Made by a program: the position numbers and the translations under genes. Positions 51,582-60,304 of a stretch of 64,000 nucleotides of DNA are shown here, in pieces. Source of the stretch: JALOOB01 sp040766655 (lineage in GTDB: Bacteria > Chloroflexota > Anaerolineae > CG2-30-64-16); the NCBI GenBank assembly GCA_040766655.1, contig JAXGQB010000007.1, forward strand, positions 186,001 to 250,000. The letters run 5' to 3'. Under the pieces are notes generated by a model. The model was not told where the DNA came from. It did not search any database and worked only from the letters and a program-made list of their open reading frames with translations. How positions within the stretch are numbered: the first letter of the stretch is position 1; each line of letters begins with the position of its first letter.

Positions 51582-52283
51582 ATGAAGCGCATTGTAGGCA
51601 AAACGTTCAAGTCGAAGACCAACTGGCCGTTCGGTCCGTGGCACTTTTCTGAGGTCGAGTTGGAAAATTGCCACTTTGACAACTGCATGAGCTTCGCCAG
51701 TTGGCTTCTGCGTCGCCGTTTCCATGCGCGCAACGTGAGGTTGCTCAATTGCAGCCAATTCTCCTCAGGTCTGGACGCTGCCATCTTGGAAGACATCGTT
51801 GTAGACGGATGGCAAAACCGGGGTAGAAATGGTTACTTCCGTGCCTGGGCATGCGCCTTCCGCCACGTCACCCTACGCGGGCGGATCGGCTACATCAAGT
51901 TTCGAGACGGTCCAGAGAAGGCTGGGCTAATGCAAAGAACCATGGACTGGACGAACGCCAACCGGGCCTACTACGCCACCGTCGATTGGGCGCTTGATAT
52001 CAGGGAGGCAAGGTTCACGTCATCACCCGAGTTGCACTTCATTCCCGGTTCGTTAATCCGGCGCGATCCTGAGACCCAAGTTCTCGTCACTAAAAAGCAA
52101 GCGACTGCGGCGCTCGGCGCAGGGCTGGCGTGGGGCGAGTCGGCGGTCCCGGTCGTGCTGCAGTGGTTTGTCGAGGACGGTCTCTACGATGATGTCGTGG
52201 TTGCTGCGCCACGAGCATCGAAAAAGCTACATGAAGACTTGGCGGCGCTTGATATGCTGCGACAGCACGGCCTTGCCGCATAG
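51582..52283 (+). CDS. Unknown protein in the accessory island
   Basis: 233 residues from ATG 51582 (SD GCAGAGG). The N-terminal half has short repeating beta-strand-like units (FSEVELENCHFDNCMSFAS, RNVRLLNCSQFS, AILEDIVVDG, FRHVTLRGRIGYIKF), reminiscent of a small beta-helix or pentapeptide-like fold. The C-terminal half is alpha/beta (RAYYATVDWALDIREARFTSSPELHFIPGSLIRR). The second part would suit an immunity- or SMI1-like protein, but I do not recognise the family. No toxin gene is apparent beside it. Codon use is less GC-biased than the chromosome. Confidence 0.6.
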   Translation: MKRIVGKTFKSKTNWPFGPWHFSEVELENCHFDNCMSFASWLLRRRFHARNVRLLNCSQFSSGLDAAILEDIVVDGWQNRGRNGYFRAWACAFRHVTLRGRIGYIKFRDGPEKAGLMQRTMDWTNANRAYYATVDWALDIREARFTSSPELHFIPGSLIRRDPETQVLVTKKQATAALGAGLAWGESAVPVVLQWFVEDGLYDDVVVAAPRASKKLHEDLAALDMLRQHGLAA

Positions 52284-53204
52284 TAGCACGCTACCTTCCC
52301 TTGCGGGTAGCTCTACCTTTGGAAAGGCGAAAACTAACACATCGACTGGTACGGAGAATGGGGGCCGATCAATCAAGGGCTACTTTTCCGTTGGGCCGCG
52401 ATGGCGCCGGGCTTTGTTATGCCCTACTGCAGGGCGAAAGGAATGTTATTGAGATTGACGAAGATGGGAAGAGACATTATGTGTGAGTTGAAGGAAAAAG
52501 GGTAGTGTCTGGTGGGCCTGCCACCCCCCACATACCTTTACCTTGCGGTTGATCCAGGCGTAGCGGCAGAATCTCTACCTCAGACACTTCAATTATGTTA
52601 TCAGCTACCAACAGAGTTGGTCAGGTTGTTGGAGCAAATGGTCAGATGACAGTGCACACGGAACCTTGGTGCCGATGCGAACAGCATCAGTGTCGCCATG
52701 TGACCGGAATTCACAACCGGCAGGCAGATCCGTGACAGCCAGCTAGGTGAGTTTGGACTTGCGCTGCATTTTCAGATGGTATTCCGCGGGAAATCGCTCA
52801 TGGGACAGCATTGCACACTTCGCCTTTCCCGGGCAATACCGACATCCGTTCTGAAGCATGGACCGCCGAGGATGGGTAAGAACAGGTTTGCTCTGCCAGT
52901 GCGCAGCATAGAAAAGCCTGACTCCTATCCGAAGTCAGGCTTTTGTCCGGCCGGGCAGGGTCTCCGGCATCCAATCCCTTGCGGGGTGATGGGACCTGAT
53001 TTTCCACTTCAGACACCCTAAGGATACCACATGTTGTCTATACTGACGTAATCCTATTTCTAGACCGGCCAGGCCGCCGAGGTCGCACTCGGCGGCTTGT
53101 GTTTCAGGATTAACCCTAGTTCATTCTCTTGCTATGATATGGTGGCTGTAGTCTGGAGCGGGGGGTTGTGGGGCGATGCGGGCCCAGCGTGCTGCGCCCC
53201 TACA
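52284..53204. other. Gene-poor accessory spacer
   Basis: About 900 bp without a convincing gene. Short frames (for example 52776-53021) lack SDs and family motifs. It contains a bidirectional terminator at 52912-52944 and the palindrome-like stretch GGGCGATGCGGGCCC near 53171. GC content is lower than in the flanks. Probably remains of earlier insertions. Confidence 0.5.
52912..52944. terminator. Bidirectional terminator
   Basis: Perfect 12-bp stem AAAAGCCTGACT/AGTCAGGCTTTT with a 9-nt loop. Confidence 0.8.
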
Positions 53205-53771
53205 ATGCGGGACATATTGCTGCGCCCCTGCGACCGGGCGGGTGCGATCCGGCTGGAAGATGTGGTCGGGCGGTCGTGGTCGAAGGACTGGGGCTTCACC
53301 CGCAGGGTGAAATCGTTGCGAGAGGTGGTAGGTAAGGATGAGGCGCGGAAGTGGGTGCGTGAGGTGTTCGCTTCACGACCGCGGCGAGGGTTAGGCGCCG
53401 ACGTTCTGCTGCAGGCACTTTTACAGGACGAGAGGTTGTTGGAGCTTGATGACATGTCACCAGAAGTGATGGACGCCTTGTTGGTCCGTTTTCGACGAAC
53501 GGATAGCGTGCCGGAACTGGCGAAGCATTTTCGGTTGCATGGCAAGCTTTGTGAAGCAACCGATGAGGTTGTCTATGAGCAGATGATGTTGGAACATTTG
53601 CGGCGGACGGATCTGCGGGTAGCAACTGCAATAAGCACGCGTAAACGTCGTGAGCGGATGTGGTTCTTGGTGGCCGTTGACTCCGGTCTGATTGCGCAGT
53701 ATAATGAGACTGCTGATAGGTTCTGGACATTCTACCGGCAAAGCAGGCAGTTCTTCGAGGTGCTTGCCTGA
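53205..53771 (+). CDS. Unknown protein, 3' end cut by the IS21 element
   Basis: 188 residues if ATG 53205 is the start (the frame is open to 53097, no clear SD). Features: WSKDWGFTRRVKSLREVVGKDEARKWVREVFASRPRRG, a helical centre (LLQALLQDERLLELDDMSPEVMDALLVRFRRTDSVPELAKHF) and RKRRERMWFLVAVDSGL. I do not recognise the family. The stop codon TGA is the first three bases of the inserted IS21 element, so the true C-terminus has been lost or replaced. Confidence 0.5.
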   Translation: MRDILLRPCDRAGAIRLEDVVGRSWSKDWGFTRRVKSLREVVGKDEARKWVREVFASRPRRGLGADVLLQALLQDERLLELDDMSPEVMDALLVRFRRTDSVPELAKHFRLHGKLCEATDEVVYEQMMLEHLRRTDLRVATAISTRKRRERMWFLVAVDSGLIAQYNETADRFWTFYRQSRQFFEVLA

Positions 53772-53802
53772 AAACTGACCCACCCCGGAGAGGATACGGT
53801 TA

Positions 53803-53955
53803 AGAAAGACGAGACGGATTCGGTGGACCGAACCCCTCTCGCCTCCCTCTTGGGTGAGACAGAGTATACGGCCAACGGCGCGATCCTGTCAATCAACTGC
53901 TCCAGAAAGACGAACGGATCGGTTGGGCCGAATCCCTCTCGCCTCCCTCTTGGGT
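53803..53955. repeat. Imperfect ~52-bp direct repeat inside the IS left end
   Basis: Two copies (53803-53855 and 53904-53955) both begin AGAAAGACGA and end with CTCTCGCCTCCCTCTTGGGT, about 100 bp apart, between the left end and istB. Confidence 0.8.
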
Positions 53956-53994
53956 ACGGTGCGGTACGGCGCATCTGGCGGGACGCGGCGAGCG

Positions 53995-54774
53995 CTAGGC
54001 GGTGTTCTCGCCGGAGTTGGCCTCCGCGTTATTGGGCGACAACTTGCCGCGCATGCGGTAACTGGGTCCTGGGATCAGGAATACATGGCTGAAATGCAGG
54101 AGCCGGTCGAGGATCGCCGCCGCGATCATCTCGTCGTCGCCGAACAGGCGGCCCCAGTTGTCAAAGGGCACATTGGTGGTCAAGACCAATGACACCCGGG
54201 TGTACAAATGGTTCACCATCTGGAAGAACAGATTGGCCCGGCGGGCGTCCATCGGCGTGTAGCCAAGCTCGTCGATCAGCAGCAGATCCAGGCGGCCCAG
54301 GGCTTGCGTCAGCTTGCCGAGCGTGTGCGTGGCGTCGGCCGCGACGAGCTGCTCCAACAAGGCCAATGCCTGGCAGCACAACACACGTTTGCGGGCCTGA
54401 CAGCCGCGCAGCGCCAATGCGCTGGCCAGATGCGTTTTCCCGGTGCCCGGGCGGCCCACGAACACGATGTTCTCGGCGCGGGCCAGGAAACCCAGTTCCG
54501 CTAACTCGCGGATGCGGGCGGCGGGCAGCGCGGGCTGGAAGCTGAAGTCGAAGCCTTCAATGGTGCGGACCATGGGCAAACGGGCCTTGGCAATGCGGGC
54601 ATTGATGGAGCGATCCACCTTGTTGGCCAGTTCTTCCTCGGTCAGGCGCGCGAGGTACGCAGTGTAGCTCATTTGGGTCTTGGCGGCCTTCTGAGCTTCT
54701 TCCTCGAAGACCTGGGCCATCGTGCGCAGGCCCAACCGTTTCAGCTGCGTGCGCAGCAGTTCCAGGTCGGTCAT
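53995..54774 (-). CDS. istB: IS21 helper ATPase
   Basis: 259 residues. AAA+ ATPase that loads IstA on target DNA. Walker A in FVGRPGTGKTHLASAL, Walker B in LLLIDELGYTPMD, sensor region SLVLTTNVPFDNWGRLFGDD. ATG 54772-54774 overlaps the istA stop by 4 nt. Much longer upstream reading frame is an istA shadow. Confidence 0.95.
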   Translation of the reverse strand: MTDLELLRTQLKRLGLRTMAQVFEEEAQKAAKTQMSYTAYLARLTEEELANKVDRSINARIAKARLPMVRTIEGFDFSFQPALPAARIRELAELGFLARAENIVFVGRPGTGKTHLASALALRGCQARKRVLCCQALALLEQLVAADATHTLGKLTQALGRLDLLLIDELGYTPMDARRANLFFQMVNHLYTRVSLVLTTNVPFDNWGRLFGDDEMIAAAILDRLLHFSHVFLIPGPSYRMRGKLSPNNAEANSGENTA

Positions 54775-56237
54775 TGGGCCGCCTCCAGAATGTTCTGATA
54801 GACCCGCAGATCGGCCGTCAAGCGTGCGGCGTGCAGTGGCTGCGCCGGGCTCACGGCGACAGGCGCGCTGAGCGCTTCCGTGTAGCCTACCAGGCTGCGG
54901 ATGAAGTGCTGCGAGTAGGTGTTGTATTCCTCGGCGCGGGCCAAGGCGCAGCGCAGCGCCGTTTCCGGGTAAATCTCGGCCAGCGCCAGGATGGCGCGCA
55001 GATGGCTCAGGGCGTTGTTGGGGTGCTGCGTGCGTAGACCGGTGAGAAAGCCGTCCAGGTCGGGAAAACGTTGGCGGAAGGCCTGCTCGGCCACCAGCCA
55101 GGTGCGTGGCGCATCCTGCCGCAGGCCCGCATAGTGCGCCGGATCGAGCACCGTCAGCCCGCGTTGGGCGGCGAAGCGATGGCGGGCGATCTCCACGCCT
55201 TGCAGGTTGCGAATGGCCAACTGGCTGCCTTGCGACGGACGGAGCCAGACTTTCTGGCGGGCATACTGCCAGGGTACGCTGTAACGGCTGCCGGCAAACG
55301 GCACCAGGCAATCGTAGCTGACCGTGCGCAGGATTTCGTGGCTGCCGACAAAGGGTTGTTCCGGCAGCGGCGTGAGCGCCGGCCGTTCGGCCGCAAAGAG
55401 GTCCAGGGGTCGCTGGCGCGTCGTGGCGTGCACGACCAGGTCGAGCTCGTCGGTCACGAACGCGGCCAACGCACGGCCGAAAGCGTCGAAGTCCGGCCAG
55501 GCGTGGCCCTTGATGAAGTGCTCTTCGAGGTAGAAGAAGGGCCGCTCGATCTTGCCCTTCGTCTGCGGCCGGCCCGGCTGGCACGCCACCGGCTCAATGC
55601 GGTAGTGACCGCACAATTCCAGAAAATGGCTGTTCCAGGTGAAGCGGGCGGGGTCGGCCGCGGTCACCAAGGACCGGTCGTTGTCGACCAGCAGACGCAG
55701 CGGCGCACCGCCGAAGTAGCGCAGGCCCGCCTCCAGCGCCTCGTAGATCGACGGCTGCGTGGCGTCCAGACTCGGCCAGTAGAACTTGCGGCGGCTGTAG
55801 CCCAGAATCAGCCCGAACACCACGACCTTGGTCGGCACGTCGCCCAGCATGACGGTGTAGAACGACCAGTCGAACTGAGCCTGCTCGCCGGGGCCGGTCT
55901 CGTAACGCTCGGTGACGCGCTTGTTCGCCGCCTGCTTGATGCCGCGCAAGTACGCATAGACCGGCGTCGTGCCGCCGTCATAGCCCAGCAGGCGCAACTC
56001 GCGGATGATGCGCGAACCGATGAAATGCTGCTCGATCGCCATGTCCTCGATCTGCTTGAGAAAGGGTGTCAGCTTAGGATTCGGCCGCGGCGGCCGCGTG
56101 TAGTGGGGCGGGGTTTCCGCATCGAGAGCCGCACGGACGGTGTTGCGCGACACCCCCAATTCCCTGGCAATGCCGCGGATGGATTTGCCTTGCGCGCTCA
56201 GGTAGCGAATGGTCGTCCAGGCTTCCACGGTGATCAT
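54771..56237 (-). CDS. istA: IS21 transposase
   Basis: 488 residues. N-terminal HTH (AQGKSIRGIARELGVSRNTVRAALD), then the DDE integrase core with Asp in EQAQFDWSFYTV, Asp in LLVDNDRSLV and Glu in KGKIERPFFYLEEHF. Apparently intact, so the element may still move. Confidence 0.96.
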   Translation of the reverse strand: MITVEAWTTIRYLSAQGKSIRGIARELGVSRNTVRAALDAETPPHYTRPPRPNPKLTPFLKQIEDMAIEQHFIGSRIIRELRLLGYDGGTTPVYAYLRGIKQAANKRVTERYETGPGEQAQFDWSFYTVMLGDVPTKVVVFGLILGYSRRKFYWPSLDATQPSIYEALEAGLRYFGGAPLRLLVDNDRSLVTAADPARFTWNSHFLELCGHYRIEPVACQPGRPQTKGKIERPFFYLEEHFIKGHAWPDFDAFGRALAAFVTDELDLVVHATTRQRPLDLFAAERPALTPLPEQPFVGSHEILRTVSYDCLVPFAGSRYSVPWQYARQKVWLRPSQGSQLAIRNLQGVEIARHRFAAQRGLTVLDPAHYAGLRQDAPRTWLVAEQAFRQRFPDLDGFLTGLRTQHPNNALSHLRAILALAEIYPETALRCALARAEEYNTYSQHFIRSLVGYTEALSAPVAVSPAQPLHAARLTADLRVYQNILEAAQ

Positions 56238-56404
56238 CTCCTGCGGTCTCCTTGCTGCGGTCTCACAGCAAGGATGACGGTCTCCGTGGGGTGGGTCAAC
56301 TTTCAGACGTAAAGTGGGTCAGTTTTCAGACGTAATCTACAGCTTGCTGAGTTGCACTGGGTGGAGTGTGTTCCAAGTTCGAACGGCGGATGGAGTTTTA
56401 GGAA

Positions 56405-56698
56405 ATGGCGAATCTAACAGCGCTGCTGCAAGCCTATGCCAAACTGGTTGATCTTTTCGACGAGGAGTATGCAGACCCCGACGTCAATATCCTGCTGTAT
56501 CAGCGCGATGAGATCGAAGATCGGCGTGCTGAACTAACGGCAGAGCAGTTGACAGTCCTTGCGCAAGCTGATGTTGTCTTTGCAAGTAAGTGGCAAATCG
56601 TAGCGGATTTTGTTCCTGATTCTGTTCATACGGAGCGTTCGCGTTGGTGGTGGTTTCTCCACGAAGGGCCGCAGGTTCGGGAGCAAGCTCATGCCTAG
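56405..56698 (+). CDS. Small unknown protein in phage-like segment
   Basis: 97 residues: an N-terminal helix (NLTALLQAYAKLVDLFDEEYADPDVNILL), then EDRRAELTAEQLTVLAQADVVFASKWQIVADF. Start ATG 56405 after a weak SD (TTTAGGAA). Not recognised. It overlaps the next gene by 8 nt and precedes phage morphogenesis genes. Confidence 0.5.
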   Translation: MANLTALLQAYAKLVDLFDEEYADPDVNILLYQRDEIEDRRAELTAEQLTVLAQADVVFASKWQIVADFVPDSVHTERSRWWWFLHEGPQVREQAHA

Positions 56699-56954
56699 AA
56701 TCCGTTTCATTCAGGTGCGGTGTCCACACTGCGGCGCGGCATACCGGGTCCGGCTGGAGAAGATCGAAAGCCGACAGCCCTTTGAGTGTTTGGCGTGTGG
56801 TGACGCAGTGCCTGTCGAACAGCTTGTGCCGCTGTTGAAATTGCTGTATCAGTACAGCAGTTTGATACTGGACCTTGAGGGCGCCTTCACGTTGGATGGC
56901 GAGATGGCGATTCCCAAGCCTGGCATCCAACACTTGCCATCGCCGTATCAGTGA
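56691..56954 (+). CDS. Small zinc-ribbon protein
   Basis: 87 residues. MPRIRFIQVRCPHCGAAYRVRLEKI and FECLACGDAVP give two CxxC pairs, a likely zinc ribbon, followed by a helical C-terminus. It starts inside the end of the previous gene and is probably translationally coupled to it. A terminator follows. Could be phage-derived. No specific function can be assigned. Confidence 0.6.
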   Translation: MPRIRFIQVRCPHCGAAYRVRLEKIESRQPFECLACGDAVPVEQLVPLLKLLYQYSSLILDLEGAFTLDGEMAIPKPGIQHLPSPYQ

Positions 56955-56977
56955 TAGCAAACTTTCCCCTGCAGCAC

Positions 56978-57002
56978 AAACCGCCCAAACGGGCGGTTTT
57001 TT
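56978..57002 (+). terminator. Terminator before the phage scaffold gene
   Basis: Stem AACCGCCC/GGGCGGTT with AAAC loop and TTTT tail. Confidence 0.8.
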
Positions 57003-57086
57003 GTTGCCCCTTGTCCGCCTGTAGCGCATGTGCAAGGTGTATTCTGGAAGCGTGTGCGTGACAAGCGCGCCAACAAGGGGGAGTGC

Positions 57087-57770
57087 ATGATGTTCAGAGG
57101 ACTGACGGGCAGAGAGATTCTGCTGCGACAGGCTGATAACGGCGCCGGCGCATCGGGCGGGACGCCCGGTCAGGGGGATCCTGGAGCCGGTGGATCGGGC
57201 GGCAACCCGGCGGGCGGTGGTGAGACGCCACAGCCAGGCGGCCAGGGGGCCCCGACGTTCGAGAGCTGGTACGGCACACTGGACACCGGTGTGCGCGGGT
57301 TGATTGACAACCACATCAGTGGCCTGAAGAACGCGTTGGCGAGCGAGCGGACCGCGGTCACGGAACTGCGCGAGCGCCTGACCGAGATGTCCGGCAAGCT
57401 TGGCAAGGACAGTCCGGAGCGGCAGCAGATGGAGGCCCTGCAGGCGTCCCTGAAGACGCACGAACAGCAGGCGGCCTTCTACGATGCGGCGCACGCCAAC
57501 GGCGTGACCAACCTGCGCCTGGCCTGGCTGGCCGCGCAGGAGGGCAAGCTGTTCGACGCGGACAAGGGCACGGTGGACTGGGCCAAGTTCAAGACGCAGT
57601 TCCCCGAGCTGTTCCGCGCCACAGCGCCGGCGCCGCAGCCTGGCGCAACCAACCCGGGTAATGCCGGTCGTTCGACGGGCCCGCTGACGAAGGAAATGCT
57701 CAAGGGCATGTCGGCGGCGGAGATCAACGCGCGGTGGGACGAGGTCAGAACCGTCATGGCGCAAGGTTAG
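57087..57770 (+). CDS. Phage scaffolding-like protein
   Basis: 227 residues from ATG 57087 (SD AAGGGGGAG). A Gly/Pro-rich N-terminal stretch precedes a long coiled-coil region (LKNALASERTAVTELRERLTEMSGKL), then a helical C-terminus (LTKEMLKGMSAAEINARWDEVRTVM). Length, composition and place directly before a major capsid gene fit a scaffold protein that guides shell assembly. Confidence 0.75.
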   Translation: MMFRGLTGREILLRQADNGAGASGGTPGQGDPGAGGSGGNPAGGGETPQPGGQGAPTFESWYGTLDTGVRGLIDNHISGLKNALASERTAVTELRERLTEMSGKLGKDSPERQQMEALQASLKTHEQQAAFYDAAHANGVTNLRLAWLAAQEGKLFDADKGTVDWAKFKTQFPELFRATAPAPQPGATNPGNAGRSTGPLTKEMLKGMSAAEINARWDEVRTVMAQG

Positions 57771-57793
57771 CGCCGGAGAAGGAGTAGGGGAAG

Positions 57794-58544
57794 ATGGCAG
57801 TAGATTCGTTCATCCCGACCATCTGGAGCGCCCGCATTCTGCAGAGCCTGCACAAGGCGCTGGTGTTCGGGAACGTGGTCAATCGGGACTATGAGGGGGA
57901 GATCAGCGCGATGGGCGACACGGTGCGCATCGGCGGCATCGGCGCTGTCACGGTGGGGGACTACACCAAGAACTCCACCACGATCTCCTGGCAGACGCTG
58001 GCCGATGCGTCGCAGACCCTGGTCATCGACCAGTCGAAGTACTTCGCGTTCAAGGTCGACGACATCGACAGCATCCAGACCAAGCCCGACCTGATGGACG
58101 AGGCCATGCGCGAGGCGTCGTACGCGATCGCGGACACGATCGATCAGTTCATCGCGGGCAAGTACGCGGATGCGGCCGCGGCGAACAAGGTCGGGTCGGA
58201 TGGCGCGAGCGCGAAGGTCATCGGCTACGGCTCCGGCGAGATCGACGCCTACAAGCAGCTCGTCGACCTCGGGGTGCTGCTCACCGACGCCAACGTGCCG
58301 CAGGAAGGCCGCTGGGGCATCGTGCCGCCCTGGTTCATCGGCATGCTGCGCAAGGGCGCCACGTTCACCGCGAACGCAGCCTCGCCCAGCGGGCAGCAGG
58401 TGATCGCCAACGGGTTCGTCGGCCGGGTGGCCGGGTTCGACCTGTACGAGTCGAACAACGTGACCAACGACGCGCAGGCCACGCCGACCTACCGGGCGAT
58501 GTTCGGTGTCAAGTCGGCCGTCAGCCTGGCGATGCAGCGCGAAC
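57794..58544 (+). pseudogene. Phage major capsid protein, C-terminally truncated
   Basis: About 250 residues of a P22 gp5-like/HK97-fold coat protein. It begins FIPTIWSARILQSLHKALVFGNVVNRDYEGEI; DTVRIGGIGAVTVGDY, LVIDQSKYFAFKVDDID and RWGIVPPWFIGMLRKG are typical. At 58545 the frame enters a second IS21-type end, and ~28 foreign residues follow to a stop at 58627. The C-terminal capsid strands are lost, so this is a dead prophage fragment. Confidence 0.82.
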
Positions 58545-59090
58545 TGTCAATAGTCGGACGTCACTGTACCAGTGATGTTCGGCCAATGTGTACCAGTGTT
58601 GCGGTACAACTCGCTGCGATTCGTTAAGCTTGATTGACTCTGTTCTTTAACATTCCAGTTAATCGATGGCAATCACCTCCTGTCAGGAACGCTACTGATT
58701 GGCGGGCCAGCACCAGTTACATTACCCTTACCAAGTTGGAGGATAGGGCAACGCTGCGGAGCGACCTGAGCGCCAACTGGTGACGGCGTAGCTGGGCAGA
58801 GTCGCTAGCTCTGCCCAGTTCGCGTAGGGGACCCGGCGCTACGCTGTCTCGAAAGCGATAAACCGCAAACTGCGCCGTGGCGCGTTTTGCGGGTGCGGCA
58901 TAACTCATGCCATGGCCTCCGGTCGGCGCCCGAAGGCGCGAAAGCTGGTGCCCGTGATGATCAACACCTCGGCTTTGTCGCTGAGACGGTCGAGACCGGC
59001 GCTCGCCAAAAGTGGATCCAGGAAGATATCCGGCCACTCGGCGGGCGCCCGGTTGGACGTGATTATGTGGAATATGGCGAAAGCGCAAAT
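58545..59090 (-). mobile_element. Remnant of a second IS21-family element
   Basis: The left end starts TGTCAATAGTCGGACGTCAC and carries two GTACCAGTG motifs. On the minus strand 58905-59063 encodes the C-terminus of an IstB protein (FHIITSNRAPAEWPD, LDPLLASAGLDRL, ITGTSFRAFGR). The rest of istB, all of istA and the right end are missing. Confidence 0.8.
58905..59063 (-). pseudogene. istB C-terminal fragment
   Basis: About 52 codons ending in TGA at 58905. They match IstB's conserved end (TSNR-x-P-x-EW, DPLLASAGLDRL), without Walker motifs. A different IS21 lineage from the intact element at 53769-56328. Confidence 0.8.
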
Positions 59091-59157
59091 CTGAGTCTTC
59101 TGTCCTGTGCATCGGTTGGCTCTCCTCGCGTACTCCAGCTACTGCGTCGTCTGCCCC

Positions 59158-59562
59158 TCAGACCGCGCTGCGCGTGCGCCGGCCGGCATACCGGGCATCA
59201 CGCCTGCCCTGCAGAAGCAGTAGGCCGACGATTGCCAGCCAGGTCGCGATGCGTATCGTCATTGCCTGCAGGCTCTGTGCGGCCACGGCATCGGGATACA
59301 CCGTCTCCAGGACAATCATCACGAGGGTGTGCAGCCCCAACGTGATGAGGGCCGCCGGCACGGCGAACCGGTGGTTCTTCCACAGCAGGATGCTGGTGAC
59401 GAGCACCGTGATCACGCCGGCAGCGACGTTGTAGACCGGCAGCCAGGCGACGACTGGCCAACTCGGCGTTCGCCCGAGCAACACCGGGCCGCCGGCAGTG
59501 ACGCCCATTACCCCGATAACCATGGCCAACACTGCAGCGATTCTCCCATAAACGTTCTTCAT
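59158..59562 (-). CDS. Small membrane protein of unknown function
   Basis: 134 residues with four hydrophobic helices (IAAVLAMVIGVMGVTAG, VAWLPVYNVAAGVITVLVTSILL, VPAALITLGLHTLVMIVLETV, ATWLAIVGLLLLQG) and an Arg-rich tail. ATG 59562 has SD GGGAG with 9-nt spacing. No family recognised. It stands alone between terminator-like hairpins at the edge of the accessory island. Confidence 0.7.
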   Translation of the reverse strand: MKNVYGRIAAVLAMVIGVMGVTAGGPVLLGRTPSWPVVAWLPVYNVAAGVITVLVTSILLWKNHRFAVPAALITLGLHTLVMIVLETVYPDAVAAQSLQAMTIRIATWLAIVGLLLLQGRRDARYAGRRTRSAV

Positions 59563-59618
59563 GATGGACATCTCCCTTCTGGCATCTGAATTCCAGTCTC
59601 ACCCGTTACGAACAGATT

Positions 59619-59652
59619 ACAAAAGTCGAGGCTCCTTTGCCTCGACTTTTGT
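59619..59652. terminator. Bidirectional terminator
   Basis: Perfect 13-bp stem ACAAAAGTCGAGG/CCTCGACTTTTGT with an 8-nt loop, between two minus-strand genes. Confidence 0.85.
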
Positions 59653-59752
59653 CGGAATTACGGCTCAGCTGCCACATCCGATGTGAGCACGCCGAGCGTG
59701 ATGAATTGGACTTGCAGCCAGCGCAGCCCGTACATCTCATCCTCCTGCCCAT

Positions 59753-60121
59753 CTATCCTGGCTTCGAGCCTGCGTTGCGGCGGGGCAGGTTGCGAGCCGC
59801 CTCCGCCCGTATCCGTAACCGAACTTGCCCATCGCCCACACTGCTGATGAGGCTCAGCGGCAGGTGGTAGTATTCGAGCGTCATGTGCGGGCGAGCCATC
59901 ACGACGCCTGTTGATTTTCCGGCTGCGTTCAATTCGATCGCCGCGACCCAGCCGACCTCCTGACCGTCGGTGCTGATCGCCGGCATCCCGCGACTGACCC
60001 GGCACTCGCCGCATGCGTCTTCGTCGGGCCGGATGCTCCCGCTCTGCATCAGGATCTGCTCGTCGCCCCCGCCGTCGAGCGGTTCTCCGGTCGCGCTTTG
60101 GCTGTTGTGGTCTTCAGTCAT
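59753..60121 (-). CDS. PRC-barrel-like small protein
   Basis: 122 residues. An acidic N-terminal 40 residues precede GMPAISTDGQEVGWVAAIEL and RPHMTLEYYHLPLSLISSVGDGQVRLRI, which resemble a PRC-barrel. The pattern is glycine turn, VG-V strand, then a closing strand. SD AAGAGGAGC lies before the ATG. Such domains occur in RNA-processing and photosynthetic or stress proteins; the role here is unknown. Confidence 0.55.
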   Translation of the reverse strand: MTEDHNSQSATGEPLDGGGDEQILMQSGSIRPDEDACGECRVSRGMPAISTDGQEVGWVAAIELNAAGKSTGVVMARPHMTLEYYHLPLSLISSVGDGQVRLRIRAEAARNLPRRNAGSKPG

Positions 60122-60304
60122 CTTGCTGCTCCTCTTCGGCTTGCAGCATACGCGTGGAACCTATCCGCGTTCTCTGACTTTTGTCGGATAGTCGGGTGAT
60201 GCGGGAGAAATAGTACGGCAAGGGGGCACTAGTCGGAACTGACAGTCGAGCAAGGCTCACGAAGCTTCAGCCGAATACCCTGTGGCGCTGTCGCTGGTCG
60301 CCGG

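Larger units (their letters stand above)
53769..56328 (-). mobile_element. IS21-family insertion sequence (complete)
   Basis: A 2560-bp element with terminal inverted repeats TGAAAACTGACCCAC at the left and its exact inverse at the right. A second internal copy (GTGGGTCAACTTTCA) near the right end is as seen in multi-repeat IS21 ends. It encodes istA and istB with a 4-nt overlap. No clear target-site duplication is visible (flanks GCTTGCC and GACGTAA). It interrupts the gene ending at 53771. Confidence 0.9.

Noticed and set aside
52776..53021. 81-codon frame in the accessory spacer
   Set aside because: No SD, no recognisable motif, and it spans a perfect bidirectional terminator.
53803..53955. 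Possible CRISPR-like pair of repeats
   Set aside because: Only two units of ~52 bp inside an insertion sequence; no spacer pattern.
54775..55584. Long upstream extension of istB
   Set aside because: It overlaps istA out of frame; the 4-nt ATGA overlap is the normal IS21 arrangement.
48049..60300. Integrative element with att sites
   Set aside because: The island starts at a tRNA, but I saw no integrase gene and no second copy of the tRNA 3' end in the window, so borders were not called.
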